Shown here: in pieces, positions 33,009 through 43,007 of the stretch
Numbering within the stretch: position 1 is the first letter of the stretch
How the letters are laid out: every line of letters starts with the position of its first letter
Assembly: GCF_004118325.1 (NCBI RefSeq)
Contig: NZ_RDFA01000007.1
Coordinates: 109,995-173,994 of the forward strand
DNA: 64,000 bases
Reading direction: 5' to 3'
Origin: Halorientalis pallida
Lineage (GTDB): Archaea; Halobacteriota; Halobacteria; Halobacteriales; Haloarculaceae
Made by a program: the position numbers and the translations under genes
Notes under the pieces: generated by a model
Database searches by the model: none
What the model saw: only the letters and a program-made list of their open reading frames with translations
Told to the model about the DNA's origin: nothing

Positions 33009-35248
33009 GTTCGGTCGCCGTCGCTCGCCTCGAAGAAAGCCGAGATGAGCGTCCGTTCGGCCTTCCGGAGGTGGTTGTGGAAGGTCGCGGAGGTGATGTC
33101 CATGCGCTCGGCGACTTCCTCGGCGTTGTGTTCGCGGGGCCACTCGAAGTAGCCGGCTCGATACGCCACCTCCAGCGCCTGGGCCTGCCGGTCGGTCAGG
33201 TCGGGATCGAGACCGCCGTCGACGCCGTGTTCGTCCAGCGGCTGGTCGAGTTCGCGCTTGGCGACGAGGTCGGCGTCGGGCTGGACGCTCTGGACGCGGT
33301 CGACGACCGTTCGCACGTCCACGTCGGGCGCGACCTCCGCGGCGACCCGGACGCCCTCGTCGGCGCGGGCGAAGCGGACGTTCGCGCCGTGTTTGACCAG
33401 CGGGACGAGCAGCGACTCGCCGGCGACCGTACACTCGACGACGCCCTCGTCGTCGTCGCGTTCGAGGACCTCTACCTCGGTGACGCCGGGTTCGTCGGCG
33501 AGCAGGTCCGCGGCGACTGCGGGATCGGCACCGTCGATCCGCTGGTAGACGACGAGTCGGTCGGCCGCCGCCAGCACGATGCCGTCGAGCGTGACGGTAC
33601 AGTCCCACTCGGCGGCGGGCGCGAAGGCGGGGTCGCGGCCGGCGACGAACTCCAGTTCGATGACGCCGTCGGCGGTCAGGAGCCGCCGGCTGGCGGTCGC
33701 GTCGATGGCGTGGCCGACGATCTCACCGAGTTCGTCGAGTACGTCGAGTTCCCGGTCCTCGAAGCCGTCCTCGCGGTCGGTGGTCAGGGCAAGCGCGCCG
33801 TAGACGGTCCGCTCGAACGACAGGGGGACGACAGTCCCGTGGCACGCGCCGTCGGGGTCGCCTTCGGTCCACTCCGTCGCCGCGGGCACGCCCGAGTCGG
33901 TCGTGGTGGGCAAAATCGCGGGGTGCTCGTCGTCGCTCGACGTGTCGCCGACCGCCGTGTCGCCTCCGTCGACCGGTTTGCCGCCGTCGGTCGCGTGGTA
34001 GGTGTACAGTTCCTCGGGCGCGTCGGCCGGGCGGTCACCAATCCAGACGGCCCCGTACTGATCGGCCTCCACCAGGCGGCCACAGACCGCGCCGGCGATC
34101 TCTTCCCGGGTGGTCGCGCCGACCAGCGCCTGGTTCACGTCGCGGATGAGCGCGTTGATGCGGTCCAGTTCTTCGAGTTCGTCGCGCTGGCGACGGAGCC
34201 GTTCCTCGCGCTCTTTCCGCCCGGTGATGTCCGAGAAGATGACGGTGTGCCCGATGTCCCGACCCTCGCGGTCGGTGATGGGGGACGTTCGGACCTCGTA
34301 GGTGCTGTCGGCCAGCCGGAGTTCGCCCAGTGCGTCCTCGGTCTCGAAGCCGACGGCGTCGGTGTCGACCAGCCGGTCGACGTGGTCGCCCAGCACGGCG
34401 CGGGGTTCGCAGTCGAACAGGTCGCCGGCTGCGGGGTTGCAGTAGACCACGCGGCGCTGGGCGTCGAGGATGACGACCGCGTCCTCGAAGTCGCTCAGTG
34501 CGGCTTTCCGGCCCAACTGTCGCGTCGCGGGCACGATGTCGAACAGCCGGTGCCGAAAGAGGGCGTAGCCGAAGGTGACGCCGGTGATGCCGCCGGCGTA
34601 CGGCACCAGGTCGAGCCGTGGCCCGGGCAGGGGCGACGCCGCCGCGGTCGAGAGGACGCCCGCCAGTACCAGGGCGGCGATGCCGACGACCAGTAGCGCC
34701 GACTGGTCGGCGTAGAGGTAGTCCGAGAGGACGACGAGTCGGAGCAAAAGCACCGCGCCGACCCCAGTCAGTGTGAAGACGTAGGCCTCGATGGCGTGGA
34801 ACCCGGGGCCGAACTGCTGGGCCATCAGCGACAGGCCCTGCGTGACGACGACTTCGTTGACCGGCCAGACCAGGCCGTGGAGCCCGTTCGACCAGATCAG
34901 CAGACTCCCGACGACAGGGAACGTGGCGAGCGTGGCGACCGACCGGGGTGTAACCAGCTCCTCGTACCCGGTGTACGCGAGCGCGAAGACGAGCCAGCAG
35001 ACCGGAGCCGACAGGGTCGCGACCCACTGGACGTTCTCTATCGCGATCCGGAGCGACCGATCCGTAATCAGCATCCCGACTCCGTGGGTGACGGTGTAAG
35101 CCGTCAGGACGGCCATCAGCGCGGTGAATTCGCGAGCGCCCGGCTCGGCCCGTCGACCCCAGGCGTACACCGCGAGCGACCCCGTCGTCACTCCCGAAAC
35201 GGCGAGCAACGCGACGTGGAGGGCGACGACAGTGAGCACGCTACCCAC
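33005..35248 (-). CDS. Membrane sensor with PAS, GAF and bacterio-opsin-activator HTH
   Basis: A 747-residue regulator. Residues 1-230 form about seven hydrophobic helices matching the N-terminal 7TM domain found in archaeal histidine kinases. A PAS domain (about 250-355) follows, then a coiled linker ([17 protein letters not shown]), a GAF domain (about 370-530), a bacterio-opsin activator (BAT) domain and a C-terminal HTH_10 helix-turn-helix ([21 protein letters not shown]). It resembles bacterio-opsin activators, which respond to light or oxygen, with an added membrane input. No kinase domain is seen; membrane signalling would be coupled directly to a DNA-binding end (inference). Confidence 0.85.
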   Translation of the reverse strand: MGSVLTVVALHVALLAVSGVTTGSLAVYAWGRRAEPGAREFTALMAVLTAYTVTHGVGMLITDRSLRIAIENVQWVATLSAPVCWLVFALAYTGYEELVTPRSVATLATFPVVGSLLIWSNGLHGLVWPVNEVVVTQGLSLMAQQFGPGFHAIEAYVFTLTGVGAVLLLRLVVLSDYLYADQSALLVVGIAALVLAGVLSTAAASPLPGPRLDLVPYAGGITGVTFGYALFRHRLFDIVPATRQLGRKAALSDFEDAVVILDAQRRVVYCNPAAGDLFDCEPRAVLGDHVDRLVDTDAVGFETEDALGELRLADSTYEVRTSPITDREGRDIGHTVIFSDITGRKEREERLRRQRDELEELDRINALIRDVNQALVGATTREEIAGAVCGRLVEADQYGAVWIGDRPADAPEELYTYHATDGGKPVDGGDTAVGDTSSDDEHPAILPTTTDSGVPAATEWTEGDPDGACHGTVVPLSFERTVYGALALTTDREDGFEDRELDVLDELGEIVGHAIDATASRRLLTADGVIELEFVAGRDPAFAPAAEWDCTVTLDGIVLAAADRLVVYQRIDGADPAVAADLLADEPGVTEVEVLERDDDEGVVECTVAGESLLVPLVKHGANVRFARADEGVRVAAEVAPDVDVRTVVDRVQSVQPDADLVAKRELDQPLDEHGVDGGLDPDLTDRQAQALEVAYRAGYFEWPREHNAEEVAERMDITSATFHNHLRKAERTLISAFFEASDGDRT

Positions 35249-35464
35249 CTCGTCGCGGGAACTGCCGCCGTGTCATTGGTCCGGACATCTCCGGCGTGCA
35301 GTATTAACTTTCCGTCGCCACAGTTTCGAAGAAGACGCTGACAGAACCCACAGAGGGGAGCCTGACCGTCTGTCGTCCCGGAGCCGTGAATCGCCAGCTA
35401 TCCACGCGCTGGTACGACCACCGACCCGTAGATTTAAGGGTGAAACCGCGGCCACTCTCGCCCA

Positions 35465-36235
35465 ATGGTCGAGGCGTTCGCGGTCGCGAGCGGGAAAGGA
35501 GGGACGGGCAAGACCACCAGTACGCTCGCGCTGGGGATGGCGCTGGCCGAGGAGTACGACGTGACGGTGATCGACGCCGACACGGGCATGGCGAATTTGC
35601 TCTTTCACGCTGGCCTCTCGTCGGTCGAGACGACGCTACACGACGTGCTGGTCGAGGGTGGTGCGCCGGTCGAGGACGCCGTCTACGATCGCTTCGGGAT
35701 GTCCGTCGTTCCCTGCGGGACGAGCCTGGCGGGCTTCGAGGCGGCCGAACCGGAGCGCCTGCGCGACGTGGTCGCGACGCTGGCGGTCGACACCGACGTG
35801 ATCCTGCTCGACTCGCCCGCGACGCTGGGCTCGAAGTCCGCCGTCCTGCCGATCGTGCTGGCCGATCGGGTGGTGGTTGTCCTCCAGCCTACCATCCCCG
35901 CGCTCTCGGATGGCCTGAAGGTTCAGGAGTACGCCCACTCCTACGGGACCGGGACGGCCGGGACGATCTTCAACAAGGTGACTGACCCGGACGACGTGCA
36001 GTCGGTCGCGGCGAAGTCCCAGCGGTACTTCGACGGGCCGACGCTCGCGACAGTTCCCGACAGCGACGCTGCCCGGGAAGCCCGCCGCGCCGGTGAGCCC
36101 CTGCTCGCGTACGCGCCGGCCGCCGAGGCCGCCGACGCCTACCGCGGGGCCGCCCGCGAGATCGACGTGCGCTCGGGCACGGCCGACGACGTGGCTGATC
36201 GGTTTCTTAGTACTGTAATCCCGGAACCACGGTAA
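35465..36235 (+). CDS. MinD/ParA-like P-loop ATPase
   Basis: A 256-residue deviant Walker A ATPase with KGGTGKTT (residues 10-17), VIDADTGMANL, a VILLDSPATLGSKSAV Walker B/switch region and NKVTDPDD. It belongs to the MinD/ParA/Mrp group; archaeal members place cell-surface or division machinery or act as DNA-partition ATPases. The C-terminal amphipathic helix usual for MinD is not evident: the protein ends in DRFLSTVIPEPR immediately before a TnpB element, so its end may have been altered by the insertion. A TAGATTTAAG promoter box lies about 30 bases upstream. Confidence 0.85.
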   Translation: MVEAFAVASGKGGTGKTTSTLALGMALAEEYDVTVIDADTGMANLLFHAGLSSVETTLHDVLVEGGAPVEDAVYDRFGMSVVPCGTSLAGFEAAEPERLRDVVATLAVDTDVILLDSPATLGSKSAVLPIVLADRVVVVLQPTIPALSDGLKVQEYAHSYGTGTAGTIFNKVTDPDDVQSVAAKSQRYFDGPTLATVPDSDAAREARRAGEPLLAYAPAAEAADAYRGAAREIDVRSGTADDVADRFLSTVIPEPR

Positions 36236-37565
36236 GCTAACCCGACCTAAGACGACGGGTTTTCAGCATGGACTCGCGCTTTGGCCGAGCGCTCGGCAGG
36301 AGGATCGTACTCTCCATTCGCGTTCAACGTCCCGCTGTTCAAGTGTACGCCTACGGGTGCGCCTTCGCCGTTTCCATTTTGGCTACGGCGAAGGTACCGC
36401 AATCCAATATTTTTGGCTACGTTGTAGTCCGCATGATTCTCGTACCCACAATTTTGGCAATTGAATGACTCTCTATCACGGTTCTCAGGATGAGTGAACT
36501 CACGCGTCGAACAACGCTTGGACGTATCTGAGGGATCTACTTCCACCACCTCAACCCCCTTGATTTTGGCTTTGTACTCCACGCAGTTCTGCAAGCGTTC
36601 AAACGCCCACTTGTGACCCCATGATGCTCCACTGAGACGGTCACGAATTCTCGTCAGGTTCTCGAACGCGATCACCGTACAGCCGTTCTCAATCGCCTCA
36701 CGGAGAATCTCGTTTGCTATCTTGTGCAGCATCTGCGTGAACCGCCCCGTCTCTTTCTGTCGCACCGCTTGAATATTCTCGTGAGCCCAACGGGTTCCAG
36801 ACTGTTGTAGGTCGCTACAGCGCTGTTCGTACTCTCCTCGCCAATGATCAAACTCACCGCCAGTCCAGAAGGTGCCCACACTGCTAACGGCAAGGTTGTT
36901 CACACCGAGGTCAACGCCGAGGACCGTGGGGTGCTCGGTCGATGCTAGTTTCGATGTGTCGGACTCCACCTCCGCCTTTGTGCGGACATGAAGATGCCAC
37001 TCACCGCGCTTAGAGTGTAGTTCTGCCCCCGTGATTTCGTACTCGTCCGAAAATAAATATTCTCGATGTGGGGTTTCTCGCTCTGGATCTGGCAGTACGT
37101 ACTGGGCCTTGATTCGCCCTCCTACAGTTGCAAGTGACGCGAACCCGTCGTGAAAGGTCGCACAACGTTTATCATATACGACAGCGGGACTTGAGAACTG
37201 TGGCTTTCCAGCGTATTCGCCCTGTACCCATCGAGCAACGGTTCCTTTGAGTGCATTAGCTGCCTTGTTCCGAGCGGCTTGGACATGTTGGCTATGGAGT
37301 CTTGTCAGATCGCGCAGATCCTGATACGTCTCTTCGTGCAACGTTGTTTTGCTAGTTGTTACAGACTCCCCCTCGAAGGCATGATCGACGACATAGTTTG
37401 CAGCCCGGAGAAATTCATCTACGGTTTCACGTAAAAGTACGGCGTCATCACTGTCCACCGCGAGTTTAACACGGACAGTACGCCGAACCTCCATACCAGG
37501 GGTTGGTTCGTTTTCTCTTATAAGCATTCGGCCACCACTGTACCGCATTCTGGTGGTTTCACACA
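36236..37565 (-). mobile_element. TnpB-only insertion element (IS1341 type)
   Basis: One tnpB gene flanked by hairpins typical of IS200/IS605-group ends: 36239-36261 (AACCCG and CGGGTT arms) at the tnpB 3' side, and CCACC/GGTGG arms at about 37532-37556 on the 5' side. No TnpA. The left edge abuts the stop of the ParA-like gene; the right edge abuts an orphan piece of reading frame. Ends are estimated from hairpins. The base composition is clearly more AT-rich than the flanks. Confidence 0.7.
36247..37494 (-). CDS. tnpB: TnpB family protein with damaged zinc finger
   Basis: A 415-residue TnpB from a different subfamily than the copy at 27343. RuvC residues Asp195 (GVDLGVNN), Glu278 ([10 protein letters not shown]) and Asp356 ([11 protein letters not shown]) are retained. 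The zinc finger reads [12 protein letters not shown] and CQNCGYENH: Arg331 replaces the second Cys of the first CxxC pair, and the next residue is Glu in place of Gly. Both changes are compatible with single transitions. The start at 37494 ([13 protein letters not shown]) was chosen because upstream residues are not conserved. Confidence 0.88.
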   Translation of the reverse strand: MEVRRTVRVKLAVDSDDAVLLRETVDEFLRAANYVVDHAFEGESVTTSKTTLHEETYQDLRDLTRLHSQHVQAARNKAANALKGTVARWVQGEYAGKPQFSSPAVVYDKRCATFHDGFASLATVGGRIKAQYVLPDPERETPHREYLFSDEYEITGAELHSKRGEWHLHVRTKAEVESDTSKLASTEHPTVLGVDLGVNNLAVSSVGTFWTGGEFDHWRGEYEQRCSDLQQSGTRWAHENIQAVRQKETGRFTQMLHKIANEILREAIENGCTVIAFENLTRIRDRLSGASWGHKWAFERLQNCVEYKAKIKGVEVVEVDPSDTSKRCSTREFTHPENRDRESFNCQNCGYENHADYNVAKNIGLRYLRRSQNGNGEGAPVGVHLNSGTLNANGEYDPPAERSAKARVHAENPSS

Positions 37566-37652
37566 GGTTTGATCGAGGCGATCCGCGAGCAGGCCCGCGA
37601 GGAAGCCCGGCAACGCGCGGCCGAGTGGGGCCTCGACGAGGTGTGTGAGTGA
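37566..37652 (+). pseudogene. Orphan C-terminal coding fragment next to the insertion element
   Basis: A helical, charged stretch ([20 protein letters not shown], then WGLDEVCE and TGA) reads in one frame with haloarchaeal composition and no start codon. It begins where the TnpB element appears to end. It may be the 3' remnant of a gene interrupted or truncated by the insertion, possibly of the ParA-like gene on the other side. The protein family is not recognised. Confidence 0.45.
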
Positions 37653-37705
37653 CCGTCTCGTGCCGCACAAACAATTAAACCGTTTCGTATCGTTTGGCAT
37701 AGCGT

Positions 37706-37822
37706 ATGGCGACACGCCAACAGACGATGGCCTACCACTCGTGTGGCTGCGGTGAGCAGTTCGATACCACAGAAGAACTGCTGGAGCACGCCCGGAGTGA
37801 GCACGGACTCTGGGTACACTGA
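37706..37822 (+). CDS. Small C2H2-type zinc-finger protein
   Basis: A 38-residue protein containing one C2H2-like finger: two Cys in CGCGEQF and two His in LLEHARSEH. The ATG has an AATTAAACC box 26-33 bases upstream, which fits a leaderless gene. Single-finger microproteins of this kind are widespread in haloarchaea; function unknown. Confidence 0.65.
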   Translation: MATRQQTMAYHSCGCGEQFDTTEELLEHARSEHGLWVH

Positions 37823-37849
37823 GGCGGGCGCGGACGCCGATGCCGATTT

Positions 37850-38086
37850 TCAGTTGTCGACGTGAACCGGGATCCACCAGACACGGCTCCGACCACCGAC
37901 CTTCTTGCTCGTCACGTCGGTCTTCTCCGAGAGCGCGTGGAGTTTGTTCAGTGCCGTCCGACGTGAACAGTCCAGTCGGTCGGCGATCTCCGTCGCCGTC
38001 AGCGGCTCCGCGTAGTCCTCACGCGACGTGAACACGTCGAGCACGTTCGATTCGGTGTACTCCGTCTCGCGGCCTGCGTCGGGCAT
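37850..38086 (-). CDS. Small winged-helix DNA-binding protein
   Basis: A 78-residue protein: a short acidic N-terminus, then TATEIADRLDCSRRTALNKLHAL as helix-turn-helix and VGGRSRVWWIPVH as the wing. It looks like a complete stand-alone regulator. The ATG at 38086 has AAATAAGTT 21-29 bases upstream on the minus strand; longer in-frame extensions overlap the zinc-ribbon gene upstream and look spurious. Confidence 0.75.
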   Translation of the reverse strand: MPDAGRETEYTESNVLDVFTSREDYAEPLTATEIADRLDCSRRTALNKLHALSEKTDVTSKKVGGRSRVWWIPVHVDN

Positions 38087-38132
38087 GTGCGCGACCACTC
38101 CGTCTGGGAACTTATTTCCTTCGTGTAAATCC

Positions 38133-38321
38133 TCAGGAACGGCGGTCGGTCGCGGAGCCGTCCCGTCGGTGGCTGAGTTTCTCGCCGACGATGCCCGGCA
38201 CGGACGTTCCACAGTACGTACAGGACCACGACCGGCCGGCCGTCCCGTCCTGCCGGTCGAGTTCGTCGACGGACTGGAGCAGTGCACCGCAGCCGCCACA
38301 CTGATGTGCGGGTGAACTCAC
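38133..38321 (-). CDS. Small zinc-ribbon protein
   Basis: A 62-residue protein starting at GTG with two CxxC pairs (CGGCGALL and CTYCGTSV) separated by 24 residues, typical of a zinc ribbon. It lies 46 bases upstream of the winged-helix gene in the same direction and may be expressed with it. Function unknown. Confidence 0.6.
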   Translation of the reverse strand: MSSPAHQCGGCGALLQSVDELDRQDGTAGRSWSCTYCGTSVPGIVGEKLSHRRDGSATDRRS

Positions 38322-38452
38322 GGCTACTCGTTAGTAGGACGGCCACGGATGTGAGCTAACTCATAATCAAACATTGGCTGCTGATTCACCTATGATGACT
38401 ACTTACTGAGAGGCGAGCTCTTATTTCTTTTTAGAATTATCCCCGTTAATAG

Positions 38453-38674
38453 AAGAGATGGACTGATGTCCGTTGGATAAGAATCCCCAACGAGAACTGT
38501 TTTGGCAGCCTTGCCAATAATCAGTATGGTATTGACCTGTGCAGACAGGCCGAGTCAACTGCTGTGTGGCACTTCACCTACCGGGCGTGGGACGAAGAGA
38601 CTGCCGGAACAGAATGGTCGGGAGGGTGGGTAATCTCCCCTCGCCTTCTCTGGCGTGAGCAGCAGGCTAATTAA
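38453..38674 (+). pseudogene. Coding remnant without start codon
   Basis: From a TAG at 38450 the frame is open for 73 codons to TAA (38672-38674) and has protein-like composition, including ANNQYGIDLCRQAE, VWHFTYRAWDEETAG and WVISPRLLWREQQAN, but has no ATG, GTG or TTG near the beginning. It looks like the 3' part of a broken gene. I do not recognise the family. Confidence 0.35.
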
Positions 38675-39759
38675 CACCCGGAAAATGTAGAGAGCCACAG
38701 AAACAGGAAAAATAAGATGACCGGGTTGAAAATGTTATGAATGACGTTCTTGAACCGCTCTATCCTTTTCTGATAGGGCGTTTTGATCTCCAAAAGGCGC
38801 AAATAAAATTCCACCAGCGGGTGAGCGATGTCAAGAGTGACATCGCGGCTGGTTACCAGACAGAGGTGATTGTCTTTACTAGAGTGATGTGGAGCGATGA
38901 CGAGTCGGTCTGTCGGTGAGCTTGATCATGTTGTCTCTTACTACTCGATGGATGTCTTTTTTACTGCTCAGTGAAGAACTGCTGCACTCCCAAGTCTGTG
39001 GCACATCTATCCCGAAATTGAAGACGAACTCCTCCAGCGCCAACACAAGATGGACACGGTAGAAATCACGATGGTGAGACACGATTGATCTTGATTATAC
39101 TCCCGCGCTTGGAGACCAGTTGGCGGAGTGCATCGGCCAACTCGTTTATTTCGCTACAGTATGATGCTCCCCCGCAAGATAAACCAAACGGTTAGGTCGA
39201 CAACACAATTGGTGGCGAAGTCGCAGGCATAGCTGGTTCTTCTGTCCGGACCCGATCGAGAACGTGCGGTGTTTGCTGTCGCGGTAGTATAGCGGGGTGT
39301 GAATGTCAACTGTAACGTCGAATGTCTGTGCCAACAGCCGGTTGCAGGCCGATTCAGTTGCAAAAGCATCTCAGACGCGGTCAAACTGATCATCCACTCT
39401 ATCCGCGTCAGGTCTATGAAGATTATACAACAGTACCTTCGCTATCACATTTTGTGATTCGGTCCCAACTTCTACACTGTCACCACGAACGATTTAACAA
39501 GTCCGTGCCAGTGTTCGCAAACTCATTATCAAAACAATTTGAGTGAGGACTATGTAAAATTCCTCCCTCAGATAGGTGCCATTGTCCGAACCACTGAAAC
39601 TAAGCTCGGGAAACAGTGGTGATAACGCTCACCGACTCACCTGCCTGGCTTTGGCTATCTTGACCATATCGAGACGACTACAGCGACGACAACCGACTCT
39701 CCCCTAGTCCGGCAACTGCTGTGAGATCGTTGGATTGCCCCTCGCTACCTTTGTAATCA
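38675..39759. other. Gene-poor, AT-richer region with coding debris
   Basis: No complete gene is supported. A 60-residue frame at 38737-38919 has an AAAATAAG box upstream but no recognisable features. On the minus strand around 39150-39400 two overlapping frames share stretches such as DVTVDIHTPLYYRDSKHRTF that look like one protein broken by frameshifts and stops, as expected for an old mobile element. Composition is clearly lower in GC than both flanks. Confidence 0.4.
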
Positions 39760-40365
39760 TTACCGGAACGGTTTGTATGCAGCATGAATTTCGGCCACCG
39801 CCACGTGCTCTCCTACGTCCCTGGAGACAGTCGTCGGACCGCGGTTAGTGTTGTCTACAACAAACACGTAGGTACCCGCTTCAAGATTGATTGAGTCCTT
39901 ACCATCGCGAACACCCTCATCTGCAGTCAGAGGTTGGAATTTATTTCGTGTTTTGAAATTATCCCACTCTGAGTCAAAGAGATTATCTGATTTAGAGAGG
40001 AGATATGCGTCAACTTTTGGCCCCTCTCGTATTGTGAATTTGTAAGCGAACGTAGCCCTACGCTTGAGAACAAACCGGTGCGCTCGCCATCGGTACCCAT
40101 GAATACGGGCGATTTCCTTTGTTATACGCAGTGCTCTAGGCTCAGGCTCGGAAGTTGTAGTCTCCGGTTCTGGGGTCGGGTCTGCTTGGGGGGTGGTGAT
40201 TTCCTCACTTTCTACAGGGGTAGGCGTCTGTCCAGAGGTATCGGCTATCTCTTCAGAATTCTCCGGACTGGGCGTATTCTCGTCCGGTGTGGTGCCGATA
40301 CATCCGGTTGTTGTGAGTGCTATTCCGGCAGCACCTAGCACCCAGCGCCGTGATGGCTCAGACAT
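39760..40365 (-). CDS. Secreted Tat lipoprotein of unknown function
   Basis: A 201-residue lipoprotein. It begins with a Tat signal (PSRRWVLGAAGIALTTTGC) whose lipobox Cys is at about residue 22, followed by a Thr/Pro/Glu-rich linker to about residue 75. The C-terminal domain (about 76-201) has beta-strands with FAYKFTIREGPKVDAYLL, INLEAGTYVFVVDNTN and GEHVAVAEIHAAY, a layout recurrent in exported haloarchaeal proteins of unknown role. It is the only convincing gene in this AT-richer block. Confidence 0.75.
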   Translation of the reverse strand: MSEPSRRWVLGAAGIALTTTGCIGTTPDENTPSPENSEEIADTSGQTPTPVESEEITTPQADPTPEPETTTSEPEPRALRITKEIARIHGYRWRAHRFVLKRRATFAYKFTIREGPKVDAYLLSKSDNLFDSEWDNFKTRNKFQPLTADEGVRDGKDSINLEAGTYVFVVDNTNRGPTTVSRDVGEHVAVAEIHAAYKPFR

Positions 40366-41583
40366 CTATGATTTTTATGTTGCTCAGTGATAAAAGGGAT
40401 ATCGTTTGGTTCGAGAGACTGTAGCATACTTACCTCCTAAGATTGGCGACAGTTATCCGGTCGGTGGGGTGGTTGGCCTCGGAGCCAGCTTCGGAGACTA
40501 CAACTGCGGCATCGGTTGAGCGAGCGGTTTTGGCGATTGTTACGTATGGCGTTATCAGCTGGTGACAGCCATTCATCAGCTCGTCGTTAAATAGCAACCA
40601 GCATGCGTGAGCAAGTTTTGTAAAAGATAATTTAAGACTTCCAGATAATAACAGCGCCAATTCAGTGTGGAGGTGTCCGTGCACACTGAAAAGACACGAA
40701 GGATCTATCTAGTATGAAAATTATGTACAGATAGTGGCAGTAAATAATAACGCCACCCATGCTTGATGGCTAGGAATTGTACATAGTAGGGAAAATCAAA
40801 AAACACTGAAATACCGTTGACCGGGGGGTTGGAAATCTCCAGGCACTGATTCCAAGATTGCCAAGAAATATACGGCTAATAGCCATAGGTACAACTGCAT
40901 CAAGTTCTGGGGTGCCATTGGCACCGATGGGTGCGATTCGCGCATTGATGTCGTTGGGTTGCGTACCGCGAGGACCAGGTCCACTCCCAAACAGCAAGAG
41001 CCTATGGAGCGACGGTACAGTCGTGGCGTCTATCTCAGTCTCCGTCATCATGACGATAGACACGAACTAAATCACACCTGTGCTGGCGAAATCGTGACCC
41101 GATTTAATTACGAGTCCTACTGATTGTATGTTGCTGTCAATTCAGGAGTGGACAAATCACTTAAAAAACCCGACTGACGGGAACTAAGATTTTCGCTCAC
41201 GTGTTTTTTCCTGAATTTCGCGATGGTGCTGACCTACTAAAGATACCTACCAGCGAGACGCTCTCGATTTTAGATACGAACGTTAAGAAATTCGGGATAG
41301 TGTCAAGCGTATATTTTTGAGGTAAGACGACGCATTTCTTCGTCCTCACACTGTTTCAGCAAGGCTGAACGAGAAACTGCCGCCGGATGGATTGAAGCTT
41401 CTGCCTTCGAATGAAATCGGCTAATCTGAACACTAGGTACGGCGAACAAAACTCGCGAACGGAGTTGTCGAAATGCATTAACAACTCAATTTCAGTAACT
41501 ACTATAGAGGGGTGATTTCAGCGTTTTATGTTTTATGAACGTCCCCGTCGTTTCGACCGTTCGACGGGAGCGGCTGACCCCGT
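40366..41583. other. Gene-free AT-richer region
   Basis: I see no supported gene. Frames at 40430-40684 (minus) and 40770-41070 (both strands) lack codon bias and recognisable motifs. The sequence has long AT-rich runs (for example around 40620-40650 and 41150-41170). Composition suggests old integrated DNA. Confidence 0.4.
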
Positions 41584-41739
41584 TCAGGCGGGGCGGACCG
41601 GCGTCTCGCAGTCGGGACACGCCGCGTACCGTGCTTCGCCGTCGGCCCGCTCGTACCGGATGAGCAGGTTGCGCGACGGGATGGACGTGCCACACCGGGG
41701 GCAACTACCGAGAGACTCGTGGGTGGCGGTTCGGGACAT
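41584..41739 (-). CDS. Small zinc-ribbon protein
   Basis: A 51-residue protein starting MSRTATHESLGSCPRCGTS, with CPRC and CPDC pairs forming a zinc ribbon and a middle segment LLIRYERADGEARYAA. Small enough to be missed by gene callers; the regular Cys spacing supports it. Function unknown. Confidence 0.65.
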   Translation of the reverse strand: MSRTATHESLGSCPRCGTSIPSRNLLIRYERADGEARYAACPDCETPVRPA

Positions 41740-42155
41740 CGAAAGGAGCGTGTGACAGGGGAGGGCTGGTCGCCCTCTACCTAACAGTATTAGCCGGAGG
41801 GATATGTACCCGAGCCACGCGGAGTGAAAGTGAAACTGCCGGACGTGGCGGCTTCTCTCTGGAATAATAAGCGACATGAACCGTACCGCGTTCGACTGGT
41901 TCGGCCGTGTGCGCCGGACGTGTTCCGACCGGTTCCCGCTCGCCACGAACTGGCTGACGACCGGTCACACCAGTCCGCGCGCTTGTTTCCGACTGGCTTC
42001 GCTCCCTACCGTTTCCGGTCCGGTCGAATGCAGACGGCACCAGTGTACCCACCGGATAGCTATCGAGGCGTTCGGCTCGCTGGCGAATCGTAGCCCCTTG
42101 CTTGCCCGTGTGAGCTAGGTTCATACGGGATATCGTTGAACCGACGGGCGGATCG
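41740..42155. other. Intergenic, no convincing gene
   Basis: An 80-codon frame from ATG 41876 has a GAATAATAAG box just upstream, but its residues are Arg/Cys-rich and unlike the acidic proteome, so I do not call it. The end of this stretch holds the promoter of the acidic repeat protein. Confidence 0.35.
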
Positions 42156-43007
42156 ATGCAACGGAGAACTCTGCTCCGGCACGCGGGTGCCGGCGTGCTC
42201 TCGCTCGGGGTCGTGAACGGCGCGACAGGAACCGCGCTGGCCGGTGGGTTCGACGTGTCGTTCCAGGTCGGAGATCACGAGGTCGGTGACCACGACGAGT
42301 CCGTCCACGTCGACTGTGGGACGCCCACGACCGTCGAGGGCCGTATCGTCGGTGACGAGTCCTGTCTCACGGCGGACCTCGTCGACTACGGTCGAGAGGA
42401 CGGCGAACTCCAGTTCAGCGTCGAGACCGTCGAAGACGCCAGCGACTGCACGAACCACCACGTCGCTATCGAGTACACGATCCGCGCGTCGGACCTCGAC
42501 GACCCTCCGGCCGGCGTCTGCGTGTTCCACGATAGCGACCGCGTGGCCCGCGTCGACTGCACGGCCGACGAGGAACACGACGGCGACACGAACGAAGACG
42601 ACACCGGAGACCGCGACGACGAGACCGACGACCCTCCGAAGTTCGAGTTCGACGACGACGAGAGTCCGGAGTTCGAATTCGAGGACGAAGACCCGCCCGA
42701 ATTCGACTTCGGGAACGAGGTGGATGAAGGCCCAGAGTTCGACTTCGGGAACGAGGTGGACGAAGGACCGGAGTTCGACCTCGGGAACGAGGTGGACGAA
42801 GGACCGGAGTTCGACTTCGGGAACGAGGCAGACGATGGACCGGAGTTCGACTTCGGGGACGAAGTGGACGAGGGCCCGGAGTTCGATTTCGGTGACGAGG
42901 CCGACGAGGGCCCGGAGTTCGATTTCGGTGACGAGGCCGACGAGGGCCCGGAGTTCGATTTCGGTGACGAAGTGGACGGGGGGCAGGAGTTTTCGTTTTC
43001 GGAGTGA
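42156..43007 (+). CDS. Exported acidic tandem-repeat protein
   Basis: A 283-residue protein. It starts with a Tat-type signal (MQRRTLLRHAGAGVLSLG) ending near an ALAG cleavage site. Residues about 32-140 form a globular part with four or more Cys (HVDCG, DESCL, SDCTNHH, GVCVF, RVDCTAD), possibly disulfide-bonded. Residues about 145-280 are extremely acidic tandem repeats of about 12 residues, such as GNEVDEGPEFDF, then GDEADEGPEFDF. The repeat end could bind divalent cations or make a hydrated spacer (inference). It appears monocistronic. Confidence 0.8.
   Translation: MQRRTLLRHAGAGVLSLGVVNGATGTALAGGFDVSFQVGDHEVGDHDESVHVDCGTPTTVEGRIVGDESCLTADLVDYGREDGELQFSVETVEDASDCTNHHVAIEYTIRASDLDDPPAGVCVFHDSDRVARVDCTADEEHDGDTNEDDTGDRDDETDDPPKFEFDDDESPEFEFEDEDPPEFDFGNEVDEGPEFDFGNEVDEGPEFDLGNEVDEGPEFDFGNEADDGPEFDFGDEVDEGPEFDFGDEADEGPEFDFGDEADEGPEFDFGDEVDGGQEFSFSE
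42700..42985 (+). repeat. 36-bp in-frame tandem repeat (acidic dodecapeptide)
   Basis: About eight head-to-tail copies of a 36-base unit (GGGAACGAGGTGGACGAAGG... and the GGTGACGAGGCCGACGAGGG... variant) encode the acidic repeat tail. Later copies (after 42880) are almost identical to each other, a sign of recent duplication. Confidence 0.85.

Noticed and set aside
38737..38919. 60-residue ORF with an AAAATAAG box
   Set aside because: No recognisable features and it lies in debris-rich DNA.
41876..42118. 80-residue ORF with upstream TATA-like box
   Set aside because: Arg/Cys/Ser-rich, not acidic, no homology features; too weak to call.
42700..42985. CRISPR-like array
   Set aside because: No spacers; 36-base units translate in frame as an acidic dodecapeptide.
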